Part shown: in pieces, positions 47,948-59,514 of the stretch
Layout: every line of letters begins with the position of its first letter
How positions within the stretch are numbered: position 1 is the first letter of the stretch
Source of the DNA: Apteryx mantelli
Lineage: Eukaryota > Chordata > Aves > Apterygiformes > Apterygidae
Length of the DNA stretch: 64,000 nucleotides
Assembly (NCBI RefSeq): GCF_036417845.1
Contig: NC_090011.1
Location: 1,240,001 to 1,304,000 of the forward strand
Direction of reading: 5' to 3'
The notes under the pieces: generated by a model
The model's input: only the letters and a program-made list of their open reading frames with translations
What the model was told of the DNA's origin: nothing
The model's database searches: none
Position numbers and translations under genes: made by a program

Positions 47948-48337
47948 ATGCTTGAGTTCCCACAGGAGGGAAGGAAATGTGCCCAGAAATTGTCTCCTTG
48001 GCTGGTGATCCTTTTCCTTCTGACACATTGTGGTCTCGGCCTGTTGTCCATTCTCTTCTGCCACGTGGTCTCCAAACGCACTGAAGCAGAGATTTTGCGT
48101 GGCCATAGCCAAAGGGAGGTTGTGAAGTTCCAGGTGAAAAGCAGTGGAGTGTCTGGAGAGCTCAGACTTTGGTTTGACAGTGTTTGGGAAGGGTGTTGGA
48201 GGAAAGCCCTGCCCTCACAGGAATCTTGCAGTCCTAGCAATGCTCCTCCTCCCCCTCCTCCTCCTAATACTACTCCTACTCGGACTGCTCCTATTCATAC
48301 CTCATTAGAAGGCAATCGTTCCTGTGAGGGTGACTGA
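47948..48337 (+). CDS. Unrecognised 129-codon frame with a hydrophobic leader, copy 1
   Basis: An ATG at 47948 in fair context opens 129 codons. Residues 16-38 are strongly hydrophobic (WLVILFLLTHCGLGLLSILF). Basic residues follow, then a mixed region with several Cys and Trp, a seven-proline run, and the N-glycosylation sequons NTT and NRS. It looks like the leader and first part of a surface glycoprotein, perhaps the 5' end of an endogenous env, or a small membrane protein. CR1 debris begins directly after its stop. I cannot assign a family. Confidence 0.4.
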   Translation: MLEFPQEGRKCAQKLSPWLVILFLLTHCGLGLLSILFCHVVSKRTEAEILRGHSQREVVKFQVKSSGVSGELRLWFDSVWEGCWRKALPSQESCSPSNAPPPPPPPNTTPTRTAPIHTSLEGNRSCEGD

Positions 48338-48420
48338 GCCCTAGAACAGGCTTCCTAGAGAGGTGTGGAGTCTCCATCCTGGAGCTATTCACAAGGGCTG
48401 ACTGTGGCCCTGATCATTCA
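48338..48420 (+). mobile_element. CR1 3' scrap
   Basis: The stretch with acaggcttcctagagaggtgtggagtctcc resembles the CR1 RT C-terminus coding region, much mutated. Repeated at 55071. Confidence 0.6.
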
Positions 48421-48635
48421 TGGATCTCACGTGTGATACTTCACTACGACCTCTGCATTCCGGTGTGCTGGCTCCTCTGGCCAAGTGTGAGGCTAGGATT
48501 TAGGTCAGAGATTAAAGATCCCCAGTTCGGGCCTACTATTGCCATTTTCAGCATTGCGGTGGTATAGTCTGGCCTCTAAATGATCGAAATCATCTGGCCT
48601 CAAAATCATCTGGCCTCTAAAACATCAAAAGGATC

Positions 48636-48740
48636 TCTCATAGGACGAAAGGCTGAGAGAGCTGGGACTGTCCAGCCTGGAGAAGGAAGACTGAGGGGGG
48701 ATCTTACCAGTGTATCTGAATATCTGCAGGGCAATAACAT
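48636..48740 (+). mobile_element. CR1 scrap
   Basis: gatctctcataggacgaaag, gctgagagagctggg and cagcctggagaagg follow the CR1 consensus order seen intact at 37270-37360. Interrupted and short. Repeated at 55369. Confidence 0.7.
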
Positions 48741-49206
48741 GAAGGAAGGAGGGATTTTAAAAGGTTTTGGATGGACTGAAGGCAGGCAGGAGAAGAGCAT
48801 AGACAGGGTGAAGACAGGAATGAGAGACAGGAGAAAATGAGAGCAGGAGCACTCTGAATTCTCCTGTGAGCACCATTAAGCTCGTGTGGGCTCTCTGCCT
48901 GAGGTAGTGCAGCTACCTGATGAGGTAGATGCCCTACATGACCTGCTGAGACCGCCTTGGTGTACCAGCTCAGCTCAGGAAAGCCTCCTGGCCTCACCCA
49001 GTTCTGTAGGGACACAAGATGTTATGTTGTGACCCAGGTGCCAAGGATCTTCCCAGGGCAGGGCTGGACATCAGCATGGTCATGGACCAGTTGCCAAAGG
49101 CTGCTGCCTTCTCCCGAGAATCATAACCCGACCAGGGTACTCCCCAAGCACTTTGTGCAATGCCTCCCCCAGCAGTTTGTAACGGCCCTTCTGCTTTCTT
49201 TTGCAG

Positions 49207-49227
49207 GGCAACTGCAAGCACAGCTAG
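49207..49227 (+). CDS. Array heptad exon A1 (GQLQAQL)
   Basis: 21 nt, phase 1, after ttttgcag, before gtgagt. Type A. Confidence 0.8.
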   Translation, partial: GNCKHS

Positions 49228-49429
49228 GTGAGTGCTTCCTGGCGTGTGAGAGAGGCTCCTTGTTGCTGGAGGGGAAGGTGGGAATGGGGAGTGCTGTGTG
49301 TCCGTGGGGCCAGCCCTTTGCTCTGCCACCAAGGAAGAGCACCTGCTGCTTGCCTCCCAGGGTGTCCCTTGCCCGCCTGCCCTCCGCTGCCACGATTGCC
49401 CTTGTGGGCTGGAGTGAGCAGGCAGCAGG

Positions 49430-49735
49430 AAAGGAGGAGGGAAGGAAGTGTGTGAGGTGGACTATCAGGGCAGGGAAGGGCTGAAGGGAGGAAATGAGGA
49501 AGGTAGGATGGAGGGGAGGCGATTAGGTGGTGGATGAATGGAATGGAGGCTGGTAGGAAGAAAGGGAGGTAAGTGGGAAGGAAGGGAGGGGAGAAGGAAG
49601 AGGAGTGGCAGGAATGAAGGGAAAGAAGGAGGAGAAAGGTCCATCAGCCTTGAAGGAAGGGAGGACTAGAGGATGGAAGGGGGAAAGAGAGATATGAGAG
49701 AATGGAGGAAGGGAGGGCGGTAGGAATATGAAGTT
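49430..49735 (+). repeat. Intronic purine-rich tract, unit 1
   Basis: About 300 bases of ggaagg/gagaagg units following the type A exon, homologous to 25262-25570. Confidence 0.85.
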
Positions 49736-49989
49736 TCCTGTGAAGAAAAGCCAGCACCTGTGAGCTCTCTTTGGCTCGAGTGGGTCTCCACGGCAGTGTC
49801 CTTTGCTTGGCTGTGTGACCCCAGCCGCCAAGGGGTTTTCCCAGGGCAGGTACCAGCATAGACATGGACTATCCAATGCAGGCTGTCATCTTGTGTAGGA
49901 TATTAAAAGCTTTGAGGAGTGCTTCCCCAGTGCTTCCTGTAATCCAAGCACCAGCAGTTTCTACCCCCCCCTTCTCCTTTCTTGTGCAG

Positions 49990-50010
49990 GGCAACTTCAA
50001 GGACAGATAG
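49990..50010 (+). CDS. Array heptad exon B1 (GQLQGQI)
   Basis: 21 nt, phase 1, after cttgtgcag, before gtgagt. Type B. Confidence 0.8.
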   Translation, partial: GNFKDR

Positions 50011-50535
50011 GTGAGTACCCCTGAGCATATGAGAGTGGCTCCTTGTCCATCGAGCAAAGATGGGCATGGGGAGATCGTTGTGTCCATAGGCAAAGCCCTT
50101 CTCCCTGTCTGCCAGAAACAGAGCCTGCGACTTGCAAGGTGTCCCTTGTTTGGCGCCCTTTGACGCCAGCTGCCAAGGGCTTTCCCAGGGCAGGTCTTGG
50201 TGTCAGCACACACCTGGACTTGACAGTGGAGGCGGTTGTCTTCTCAGGGCAATCCAAACCTTACCACAGTGCCCATTTCAGGGCTTTCTTCATCGTGCCT
50301 GTGCTTCAGGCTAGGCACTGCTGCGTGATGGTGAGGGCCTGCAAAGGCTGAGAGGAGCCCCTGGGGGCCCCAGACTGGGCAGGCAAAGGAGTTGCCGTTC
50401 TACTGAAGGGCATCCCTCATGGAGCCAGGCTGTACTCTTCCCAGCACGGAGAGAACAAACCAACCGCTCTCCCCAAGAACATCACAGCCGCCGAGGAGCA
50501 CTTCTTTGCTAACTGCCTCTGCCTTTCTGTTGTAG

Positions 50536-50556
50536 AACGGATGCAGGAGGAAAAGG
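50536..50556 (+). CDS. Array heptad exon C1 (ERMQEEK)
   Basis: 21 nt, phase 1, after ctgttgtag, before gtaagt. Type C with Met at the a/d core position normally Leu. Confidence 0.8.
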
Positions 50557-50725
50557 GTAAGTTCCCTCTGATGCCTGAGAAATTCCCCTTGCAGAGAGAC
50601 AGCAAGTGTCCTAGCAAGAGGGCCCTGCCGCTGTCCATGGGCCTCGTAAGTGGGAGGGCAGGAAAACCGCCATTGTTCAGAAGGCTCTCTCTCCAAAAGA
50701 CTGACCTCTCTCTTGCCTTTTACAG

Positions 50726-50746
50726 ACCGACTGCTGAAAGAACACG
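50726..50746 (+). CDS. Array heptad exon D1 (DRLLKEH)
   Basis: 21 nt, phase 1, after gccttttacag, before gtaagt. Type D; here without the long CT run. Confidence 0.8.
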
Positions 50747-51316
50747 GTAAGTGACCTTTGCTTTCTGGTACTTCTTTGGCAACCGTGAACTGCTGGGCTG
50801 TCTTGGGGCACCTGCTCAGCTCAGGAAAGCCTCCTGGCCACAGTGAGGTAACCCCGATCCCGCTGCAACCCCGGGCAGGCCAGGCTCTTGAGGAACACCT
50901 GGCACCATGCCTCCAGGGTGCTCTCCTCTCCAGCCTCTCCAGGTCCTGCCCAGCTCTTGAGAACTCGGCAGCCCACAGCTGGGTGCTCCATGGCAGGGGT
51001 GGCCAGCAGAGCCCTGCAAGGAAGGGCAGAGGCACTTCCCTGCAGCCCTCCATCAGGCAGGCTCTTCCTCATGCAGCATACCATTGCCCTCAGGGTGCTG
51101 AGAGCACATGGCTGCCTCAGCTCCTGCAGAGCATATCTGCTCCCTGACAGGGCCGCAACTCCATATCCCCATGCCCACAGAGCCCTTCTCTTCCTGGGGA
51201 GCATGAACTCCAAGTAGGGGTAGGGAGAAGGAACCAAATGCTTGTGTGTGGAGTGCCGGTGGGGTGTGAGCGCAGTGCCCTGTCTTTACTAAGTGCCTTT
51301 TCCCTTCCTTTTGTAG

Positions 51317-51337
51317 CTCAGGTGAAAGAGGAAAAGG
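51317..51337 (+). CDS. Array heptad exon E1 (AQVKEEK)
   Basis: 21 nt, phase 1, after ccttttgtag, before gtaagt. Type E. The preceding exon ends in G, so the first residue is Ala. Confidence 0.8.
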
Positions 51338-51589
51338 GTAAGTGGTCTGCGCTGCCTGGGACATGGCCCTTCTGGGGAGATGCCACGCAGAAGAAGGAGC
51401 TGCTGGTGTCCAAAGACACAGGGCTTCTTGGGGCAGGCAAGGAGCCCGTTGCTGTGAGCATTTGTGGAGCCACTGCCACTCTGGGGGCACCCCAGCAGAG
51501 GTCTTCCTCTTCAGCTAGAGCCTGCCCAGGGGGGTTGCCTGGGGAAGGAGACGATGTGGGAGGTGGCAGAGAGGGAAGGAAGGCAGAAC

Positions 51590-51900
51590 TGAACTAAGGT
51601 GGGAGGGAGGGAGGGAAGAAGGGTAGAAGAGAAGGATGAGAGAAGTAGGCAAAGAAAGAGGGAAGGAAGCCTATGGGTTTGAAGGGAAGGGAAGGGAATG
51701 GCTGAAAGGCCAAAGGAAGAAATTGCAGAAGGAAGGGCAGAAGGAAGGACCGGAAGAAGGGAAGAAAGGCAGAAGGAAGGAGTGTCAGAAAAAAGGGCAA
51801 TATGGCAGAAGGAAGGGAGGGAGGAACTTAAAAGGATGGGATGGATTGAAGGAAAGGAAGAGAACTGGATCAACAGGTTAAACACAGGCATGAGGGATAA
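51590..51900 (+). repeat. Intronic purine-rich tract after the type E exon, unit 1
   Basis: Runs of gggagg, gaagg and gcagaagg; nearly no pyrimidine. Confidence 0.85.
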
Positions 51901-53233
51901 TAGGAAGGCAGGGTGGGAGGAGTATCAGTGTTGCTGTGAGCAAAAGCCAGCTTGAAGGGGCTCTGCCTGTCTCAGGTGGGCCTCCACAGCAATGTCTTTT
52001 GTTTGGCCGTGTGACCCCAACTGCCAAGGGGTTTCCCAGGGCAGGGCTGGACATCAACACAATGCTGGACTAGTTGCCGAAGGCTGCTGCCTTCTCCCAA
52101 GAATCATAACCCTACCAGGGTACTCCCCGAGCACTCTGTGCAGTCCCTCTCAGGGACATAAGCTGCCTCTCAGCTGACAGAAGTAACAGCTCCACTTTTC
52201 TTTTACACCTAGCTCCATTGCCCCACAAGACAAGTATGCAGCTCTAATCAGAACTTAATGCCACCATTCTCCTGGAAACTGAGTCCAGTACTTCTCAGAG
52301 CAACCTAACAGGGGAAACAGGACAAGTCAGGGAAGACCCAACTAATGCTGACAGAGTATGTGTATCAGCCACACTGCCTCTGCTTCCCTGTGTTAGCTCT
52401 GCTCATTTTCCCCATGCTACACGCCTTCTCTGCTGACCGTTCTCATGAGTCTGAGAAGTGTCTCATTACCCACATGCAAAGGGCACAAGATCCTGCTTTC
52501 CTCTCTTCACCGCACAAAATGCAGCTGGAGTCTAGGCTTTCAGAAACCCACAGCCTTTTCCTGGAATTCTTCCCACTTCCCTGCTGTCAGCTTCCCTGCT
52601 GGGGCTCATAGTTGTCTGAGTTTGGAGCTACCTCTGGCCTTTCCTTGATGCAGCAGGACTAAGAGGCACAAACCTGAACTCTCTGTCCCCGGGGGGTTTC
52701 CAGAGCCGCCAGGACAAACCCCCGAGCAGCATGCTGGGACCTCAGCACACACCCTGCTTTGAGCAGGAGGTGCCCCTGCAGCACTCCTGAGGTCCCTTGC
52801 ATGCAGGAGCATTGTGTCTTTTGAGGAAAGAGGCAGGCCAAAATCCCAAGCCACAGACAAGATTCTTCCGAGACGATAAACATTCCGATGAATTTTCAGG
52901 AACAACAAGTGCATGATGGATGGCTCTGATGAGTACAGTGTGAGGAGAAGGGAGGGAGCAGAGCACGGCACTGGTGAGGTGGGAGGAGGTGAGGGGCAGA
53001 GTGAGGCCGTGATTCCCCCCAGGGAAAAGAACATGCAGCGCTGCACATCTCAGGAGGGCCTTCCGGGCACAGGAGAGCATTAGAAGTTGGGCTGGATAGG
53101 CTAAGGAGCAGTGTGCACTCTGGTAGCTAGGCCTTTGTGTCTTTTGAAGCCAAAAGCCCTTTTGGCAGGAGTGCAGGGAACGGGAAACAACCTAATGAAG
53201 CTTCCTCTTTTGTCTTCCCTTCCTATGTGACAG

Positions 53234-53299
53234 AATGTCCAGAAGGTGAGAAGAATCCACCACCTGTCAAACAACGCGTAGAATACTTTGAGCGTCTGA
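53234..53299 (+). CDS. 66-nt exon, copy 2
   Basis: Identical by eye to 46501-46566, with the same splice sites. Two identical copies in one strand order mean either two genes or one gene using the segment twice. Confidence 0.55.
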
Positions 53300-53953
53300 G
53301 TAAGTATTCTGGGTCCCATTCCAATTGGCAGGGTTTCTTGTGCCCAAGCTGGGTGCTTTGGGGCAGGATGTCTCATTCCGGAGGAAACTGTGGCCTGTGG
53401 AGGCCTGTCCCCCTGAGGCGGATACCCACAGCTCCTCTTAGAGTCAACAGCAGAAAGCATGCCCTACATGATGGTGGCATTCATCTCTTCAGTAGGGCAC
53501 ACGACTTTGGTGTCAGGCTGGTCATGCTCTCGTGGCCTGCTCTGCTCTCCATTGCCAATGGAAGGCCTGCAAAAGTCGGGCTCACATGTTGAAGTTGAAG
53601 GAGAAGCGGGCCAGTCATGCTGTTGCCCTGCCCTCCTGCACTGCAAAGGAATAGAATGGTCTTCACACGCTGTAGCAGTGCAGGCTGTCACGCTGCCCAG
53701 GCTGAGAAAGGACACCTTGGACTGAGTGCACTCCTGTCCTCCTGATGAGCTAAGGAGATCCATTCTCCTGTCGTTGCTCGTTCAAGTGGCATGGCTGGAG
53801 GTGAACATCAATCACCTCCTTCGGGAATGCTTGCCAATGACCATGCCCTGTCCTCGGCGTTAGGGTCCCTCCTGGGGCCACCAAAAAGGCGGGCTGCAAA
53901 CCAGGTGGCTGTGGCTAAGGCCTTACCATAGTGCTTGGGCTTTCTTTTTGCAG

Positions 53954-54138
53954 AGACCAGCCAAAACAAAGCACAATTTGGAGCCAGACTGGGAGGGGTG
54001 GAGTCACCAAGGACAGCTCAGGGACACTGCTCAGAGGACATTGCAGGGGGGAAGGAGGGCCAGAATCTCAGCCACAGGGAAGACAACTCCTCTGCGCACA
54101 GGGCACACCGGTCTTTGGCCAGGAGGTCTGTTCTGTAG
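53954..54138 (+). CDS. Possible terminal exon, copy 2
   Basis: Copy of 47221-47405, including the TAG and the acceptor. Same reservations. Confidence 0.35.
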
Positions 54139-54680
54139 CATCGATGGGCTCAGGGCTGGGTGCAGGGAGGAGCAGCCAGCTGGGCTGTGAGGCAGACAGC
54201 GACATAGCTGTCGGAGACGAGTGCCACCTTCTTCAGGGATGTTCATCAGGAGCAACCCGAAGCCCCAGCTCTCCTCAGCAATGCTCCCCTCCAGCCCTGT
54301 CGTGATGGGAGTGACTTGCCTTTTCCCCAATGCAAGCGGAAGAAGGGCTAGTGTTGTGGGTGAGGCTCCTTACCTGGGCTCAGTATAAAGTCCAAGCTTC
54401 TGCCGCAAGGCCGGGGTCTCTCAGGCACAGAGGAAAGGGGAGAGCGGCAGTCATTCAGCAAAACTGTTTGTTGGGGAGGCTTGTGCAAGTGGTGCCCTTA
54501 AACACCTTTTGCACTTTGCAAAAAAGGATGATGAAGGAGAAGAGCAGGGTGGCAGAAGACACATGAGGCAGACACAAACACCCCTGAATTGGTGAACACC
54601 ATGAATCCACATTCATGGAAGGCTGAGATGAGACAGAGGGGAGTGCTCCTGTGATCTCTCTTCACACTCAAACACCTGCC

Positions 54681-55070
54681 ATGCTTGAGTTCCCACAGGA
54701 GGGAAGGAAATGTGCCCAGAAATTGTCTCCTTGGCTGGTGATCCTTTTCCTTCTGACACATTGTGGTCTCGGCCTGTTGTCCATTCTCTTCTGCCACGTG
54801 GTCTCCAAACGCACTGAAGCAGAGATTTTGCGTGGCCATAGCCAAAGGGAGGTTGTGAAGTTCCAGGTGAAAAGCAGTGGAGTGTCTGGAGAGCTCAGAC
54901 TTTGGTTTGACAGTGTTTGGGAAGGGTGTTGGAGGAAAGCCCTGCCCTCACAGGAATCTTGCAGTCCTAGCAATGCTCCTCCTCCCCCTCCTCCTCCTAA
55001 TACTACTCCTACTCGGACTGCTCCTATTCATACCTCATTAGAAGGCAATCGTTCCTGTGAGGGTGACTGA
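54681..55070 (+). CDS. 129-codon membrane-like frame, copy 2
   Basis: Same frame and same translated residues as 47948-48337, so no substitution has altered the protein since the duplication. Confidence 0.4.
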   Translation: MLEFPQEGRKCAQKLSPWLVILFLLTHCGLGLLSILFCHVVSKRTEAEILRGHSQREVVKFQVKSSGVSGELRLWFDSVWEGCWRKALPSQESCSPSNAPPPPPPPNTTPTRTAPIHTSLEGNRSCEGD

Positions 55071-55939
55071 GCCCTAGAACAGGCTTCCTAGAGAGGTGTG
55101 GAGTCTCCATCCTGGAGCTATTCACAAGGGCTGACTGTGGCCCTGATCATTCATGGATCTCACGTGTGATACTTCACTACGACCTCTGCATTCCGGTGTG
55201 CTGGCTCCTCTGGCCAAGTGTGAGGCTAGGATTTAGGTCAGAGATTAAAGATCCCCAGTTCGGGCCTACTATTGCCATTTTCAGCATTGCGGTGGTATAG
55301 TCTGGCCTCTAAATGATCGAAATCATCTGGCCTCAAAATCATCTGGCCTCTAAAACATCAAAAGGATCTCTCATAGGACGAAAGGCTGAGAGAGCTGGGA
55401 CTGTCCAGCCTGGAGAAGGAAGACTGAGGGGGGATCTTACCAGTGTATCTGAATATCTGCAGGGCAATAACATGAAGGAAGGAGGGATTTTAAAAGGTTT
55501 TGGATGGACTGAAGGCAGGCAGGAGAAGAGCATAGACAGGGTGAAGACAGGAATGAGAGACAGGAGAAAATGAGAGCAGGAGCACTCTGAATTCTCCTGT
55601 GAGCACCATTAAGCTCGTGTGGGCTCTCTGCCTGAGGTAGTGCAGCTACCTGATGAGGTAGATGCCCTACATGACCTGCTGAGACCGCCTTGGTGTACCA
55701 GCTCAGCTCAGGAAAGCCTCCTGGCCTCACCCAGTTCTGTAGGGACACAAGATGTTATGTTGTGACCCAGGTGCCAAGGATCTTCCCAGGGCAGGGCTGG
55801 ACATCAGCATGGTCATGGACCAGTTGCCAAAGGCTGCTGCCTTCTCCCGAGAATCATAACCCGACCAGGGTACTCCCCAAGCACTTTGTGCAATGCCTCC
55901 CCCAGCAGTTTGTAACGGCCCTTCTGCTTTCTTTTGCAG

Positions 55940-55960
55940 GGCAACTGCAAGCACAGCTAG
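55940..55960 (+). CDS. Array heptad exon A2 (GQLQAQL)
   Basis: 21 nt, phase 1; copy of 49207-49227. Confidence 0.8.
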   Translation, partial: GNCKHS

Positions 55961-56164
55961 GTGAGTGCTTCCTGGCGTGTGAGAGAGGCTCCTTGTTGCT
56001 GGAGGGGAAGGTGGGAATGGGGAGTGCTGTGTGTCCGTGGGGCCAGCCCTTTGCTCTGCCACCAAGGAAGAGCACCTGCTGCTTGCCTCCCAGGGTGTCC
56101 CTTGCCCGCCTGCCCTCCGCTGCCACGATTGCCCTTGTGGGCTGGAGTGAGCAGGCAGCAGGAA

Positions 56165-56470
56165 AGGAGGAGGGAAGGAAGTGTGTGAGGTGGACTATCA
56201 GGGCAGGGAAGGGCTGAAGGGAGGAAATGAGGAAGGTAGGATGGAGGGGAGGCGATTAGGTGGTGGATGAATGGAATGGAGGCTGGTAGGAAGAAAGGGA
56301 GGTAAGTGGGAAGGAAGGGAGGGGAGAAGGAAGAGGAGTGGCAGGAATGAAGGGAAAGAAGGAGGAGAAAGGTCCATCAGCCTTGAAGGAAGGGAGGACT
56401 AGAGGATGGAAGGGGGAAAGAGAGATATGAGAGAATGGAGGAAGGGAGGGCGGTAGGAATATGAAGTTTC
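56165..56470 (+). repeat. Intronic purine-rich tract, unit 2
   Basis: Copy of 49430-49735. Confidence 0.85.
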
Positions 56471-56728
56471 CTGTGAAGAAAAGCCAGCACCTGTGAGCTC
56501 TCTTTGGCTCGAGTGGGTCTCCACGGCAGTGTCCTTTGCTTGGCTGTGTGACCCCAGCCGCCAAGGGGTTTTCCCAGGGCAGGCCTTGGTGTCAGCACAG
56601 TCCCGAACTAGTCGATGGAGGTGGTTCTCTTCTCATGGCAATCAAAACCTTACCACCATGCCTGTTGCAGACCTTCGTGCAATACATCCGCAGACAGGCT
56701 GTGAGCACACTTCTCCTTTGTTTTGCAG

Positions 56729-56749
56729 GGCAAATTGAAGAGAAGCTAG
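56729..56749 (+). CDS. Array heptad exon B2 variant (GQIEEKL)
   Basis: 21 nt, phase 1, after gttttgcag, before gtgagt. At the type B place but with EEK replacing QGQ. Confidence 0.78.
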   Translation, partial: GKLKRS

Positions 56750-57009
56750 GTGAGTGCTCTCTGGCATGTGAGAGGCTCCTCGTGCCTAGAAGAAAAAAAG
56801 ACAGGAATGGGGCGTGCTCTGTGTCTGTGGCTCTAGCCCTTGGCTCTGCCACACAGGAAGAGAGCCAGCTGCTTGCCTCCCAAGGTGTCCCTTGCCCTCC
56901 TGCCCTCCGCTGCCATGGCAGCCCTGGCAAGGTGGACTGAGCAGGCAGCAGGGGCTGGAAGCCGTAAGAGCTGCCATTGTTCAGAAGGCACTCTCGCCAA
57001 AAGACTGAC

Positions 57010-57042
<33 letters not shown>

Positions 57043-57045
57043 TTC
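57010..57045 (+). repeat. (CT)n tract before the type D exon
   Basis: About 30 bases of CT repeat upstream of the acceptor at 57067. Confidence 0.85.
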
Positions 57046-57067
57046 CACTTCCCTTTGCCTTTTACAG

Positions 57068-57088
57068 ACCAACTGCTGAAAGAACACA
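57068..57088 (+). CDS. Array heptad exon D2 (DQLLKEH)
   Basis: 21 nt, phase 1, after cttttacag, before gtaagt. Confidence 0.8.
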
Positions 57089-57439
57089 GTAAGTGACCTT
57101 TGCTTTCTGATACTTCTTTGGCAAGCGTGACCTGCTGAGACCTCCTTGGGGTACCTGCTCAGCTCAGGAAAGCCTCCTGGCCTCCGCCAGTTGTGCAGGG
57201 ACACATGGTGTTGTGATAATCAAGGCCCTGTAGAAAGGGAAGGCCATTACATCGAAGGATCTGCTTGGGGCCAAGGCTGAGAGGTTGGTCCTGGAGTGCC
57301 CAGGGTGCAGAAACCAGACTGGGAAGAGAGGTGCAAGAAGGGGAAGGGAGAAGTCAGCAAAGGCCTGGGTGGGGAGCCGTGGTGGGCTCTGAGCGCAATG
57401 GCCTGTCTTTGCTAAATTCCTTTTCCCTTCCTTTTGTAG

Positions 57440-57460
57440 CTCAGGGGATCGAGGAGAAGG
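57440..57460 (+). CDS. Array heptad exon E2 variant (TQGIEEK)
   Basis: 21 nt, phase 1, after ccttttgtag, before gtaagt. Gly-Ile replaces Val-Lys, which puts a glycine in a helical segment. Confidence 0.78.
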
Positions 57461-57699
57461 GTAAGTGGTCTGCACTGCCTGGGACATGGGCCTTGTGGAG
57501 AGGTCGCGTGGCGAGAGGGAGTTGCTGGCGTCCAAAGCCGCAGGGCTTCTTGGGGCAGGCAAGGAGCCCCTTGTTGTGAGCAGGAGTGGAGCTGCTGCCC
57601 CTGTGCAGGCTGCCCAGCGGAGGTCTTCCTCTTTAGCTGCAGCCTGCCTGGCAGGCTTGCCTGAGGAACAGGTGCATGTGGGCGGCAGACAGAGAGGGC

Positions 57700-58110
57700 C
57701 AGAAGGCAGACCTGGCATGAGGGGTGAGGGAAGGAAGGAAGAAGGTGAGGAGAGCAGGAAGCGATAAGCAGGGCCAGAAGGAGGGAAGGAAGCCATTAAG
57801 GCTGAGTGGAAGGGAAGGGAAGGGAAGGGAAGGGTGGAGGTGTGGCAGGGCATCAGGGCTTGGGGAAGGACTTGCAGAAGGCAGTCTAGACGAAGGGAAG
57901 GAAGGGTGAAAGTAAGGAAGGCAGGAAGGAAGGGCTGCCAAAAGGCTTTGGCTGGCTTGAGGGAAGGCAGGAGCAGAGGCTAGAAGGGATAAAGAGGGAA
58001 AGGAGAGAAGGGAGACACGCAGTATGGGAGGCTGAAGGAAGGAAGGAAGGATTTAAAGAAGGTTTTGGCTGGATTGAAGGAAGGCAGGAGAAGAGGCTAG
58101 AAGGGGTAAA
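57700..58110 (+). repeat. Intronic purine-rich tract
   Basis: Longest of the set (about 400 bases), with (gggaa)n at 57808-57832. Confidence 0.85.
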
Positions 58111-58416
58111 GATGGGAATGAGAGACAGGAGAAACTGAGAGTGGGAGCACTCTGAATTCTCCTGTGAACACCATTGAGCTCGTGTGGGCTCTCTGCCTCA
58201 GGTAGAGCATGCACAGCGATGGCCTTTGTTTAGGTGTGTGAGCCCAGGTGCCAAGGGTCTTCCCAGGGCAGGGCTGCACAGCAGCACAGTGCTGGACTAG
58301 TTGCCAAAGGCTGCTGCCTTCTCCCGAGAATCATAACCCGACCAGGGTACTCCCCAAGCGCTGTGTGCAATGCCTCCCCCTGCAGTTTGTAACAGCCCTT
58401 CTGCTTTCTTTTGCAG

Positions 58417-58437
58417 GGCAACTGCAAGCCCAGCTAG
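58417..58437 (+). CDS. Array heptad exon A3 (GQLQAQL)
   Basis: 21 nt, phase 1, after ttttgcag, before gtgagt. One silent change from A1. Confidence 0.8.
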   Translation, partial: GNCKPS

Positions 58438-58634
58438 GTGAGTGCTTCCTGGCGTGTGAGAGAGGCTCCTTGTTGCTGGAGGGGAAGGTGGGAATGGGGA
58501 GTGCTGTGTGTCCGTGGGGCCAGCCCTTTGCTCTGCCACCAAGGAAGAGCACCTGCTGCTTGCCTCCCAAGGTGTCCCTTGTCCTCGTGCCCTCCGCTGA
58601 CGCGATTGCTGTGGTGGGCTGGAGTGAGCAGGCA

Positions 58635-58930
58635 GCAGGAAAGGAGGAGGGAAGGAAATGTACGAGGTGGAATGGCAGGGCAGGGCAGGGCTGAGGAGTA
58701 GAAGTGAGGATCAGTAGGATGGAAGGAAGCCAGTAAGGTGATGGCTTAATGGAAGGGAGGGGGGAAGGGAGGGGGGAAGGAAAGAAGTAAGGAAAGAAGG
58801 GCAGAGTGAAGGACGGGAAGTATGAAGGGAAAGAAGGAGGGGAGAGGTCAAGGAGGTGTGAAGGAAGGGAGGAACAGAGGGTGATAGAAGTGAGGAAGTT
58901 GGGAAGGAGAGAATGGAGGAAGGGAGGGCG
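58635..58930 (+). repeat. Intronic purine-rich tract
   Basis: Follows the type A exon, more interrupted than in unit 1. Confidence 0.75.
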
Positions 58931-59198
58931 GTGGGAATATGAACTTTGCTATGAAGAAAAGCCAGCCCGTGTGAGCTCTCTTAGGGGGTCTCTACAGCGG
59001 TGTCCTTTGCCTGGCTGTGTGAACCCAGTCACCAAGGGGTTTCGCAGGGCAGGCCTTGGTGTCAGCACAGTCCTGCACTAGTCGATGGAGGCGGTTGTCT
59101 TCTCAGGGCAATCAAAACCTTATCACAGTGCCCACTGCAGAGCTTCGTGCAATCCATCCCCAGGCAAGCTGTGAGCACACTTCTCCTTTGTTTTGCAG

Positions 59199-59219
59199 GG
59201 CAAGCTGAGGAGAAGATAG
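59199..59219 (+). CDS. Array heptad exon B3 variant (GQAEEKI)
   Basis: 21 nt, phase 1, after gttttgcag, before gtgagt. Sister of GQIEEKL at 56729. Confidence 0.78.
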   Translation, partial: GKLRRR

Positions 59220-59514
59220 GTGAGTGCTCTCTGGCGTGTGAGAGGCTCCTTGTGCCTAGAAGAAAAAAAGACAGGAATGGGGTGTGCTCTGTGTCCGTGG
59301 CGCTAGCCCTTGGCTCCGCCACGCAGCAAGAGAGCTGGCTGCTTGTCTCCAAACACGTGCCTTGCCCTCCTGCCCTCTGCTGCCATGGCAGCCCTGGCAA
59401 GGTGGACTGAGCAGGCAGCAGAGGCTGGAAGCCGTAAGAGCTGACATTCTTCAGAAGGCTCTCTTGCCAAAAGACTCACACCTCTCTCTCTCCACTTCCC
59501 TTTGCCTTTTACAG

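Larger units (their letters stand above)
45607..52339 (+). repeat. Tandem array unit 1 (6,733 bp)
   Basis: The whole segment recurs at 52340-63999. Offset is +6,733 for 45607-49849 and +11,660 for about 49350-52339. By eye only scattered single-base differences exist. It contains the 66-nt exon, a membrane-protein-like frame, CR1 scraps, five heptad exons and two purine tracts. Confidence 0.93.

Noticed and set aside
50400-51053. 217-codon minus-strand frame repeated at 62060-62713
   Set aside because: Antisense to heptad exons C and D and their splice sites; repeated only because the unit is duplicated.
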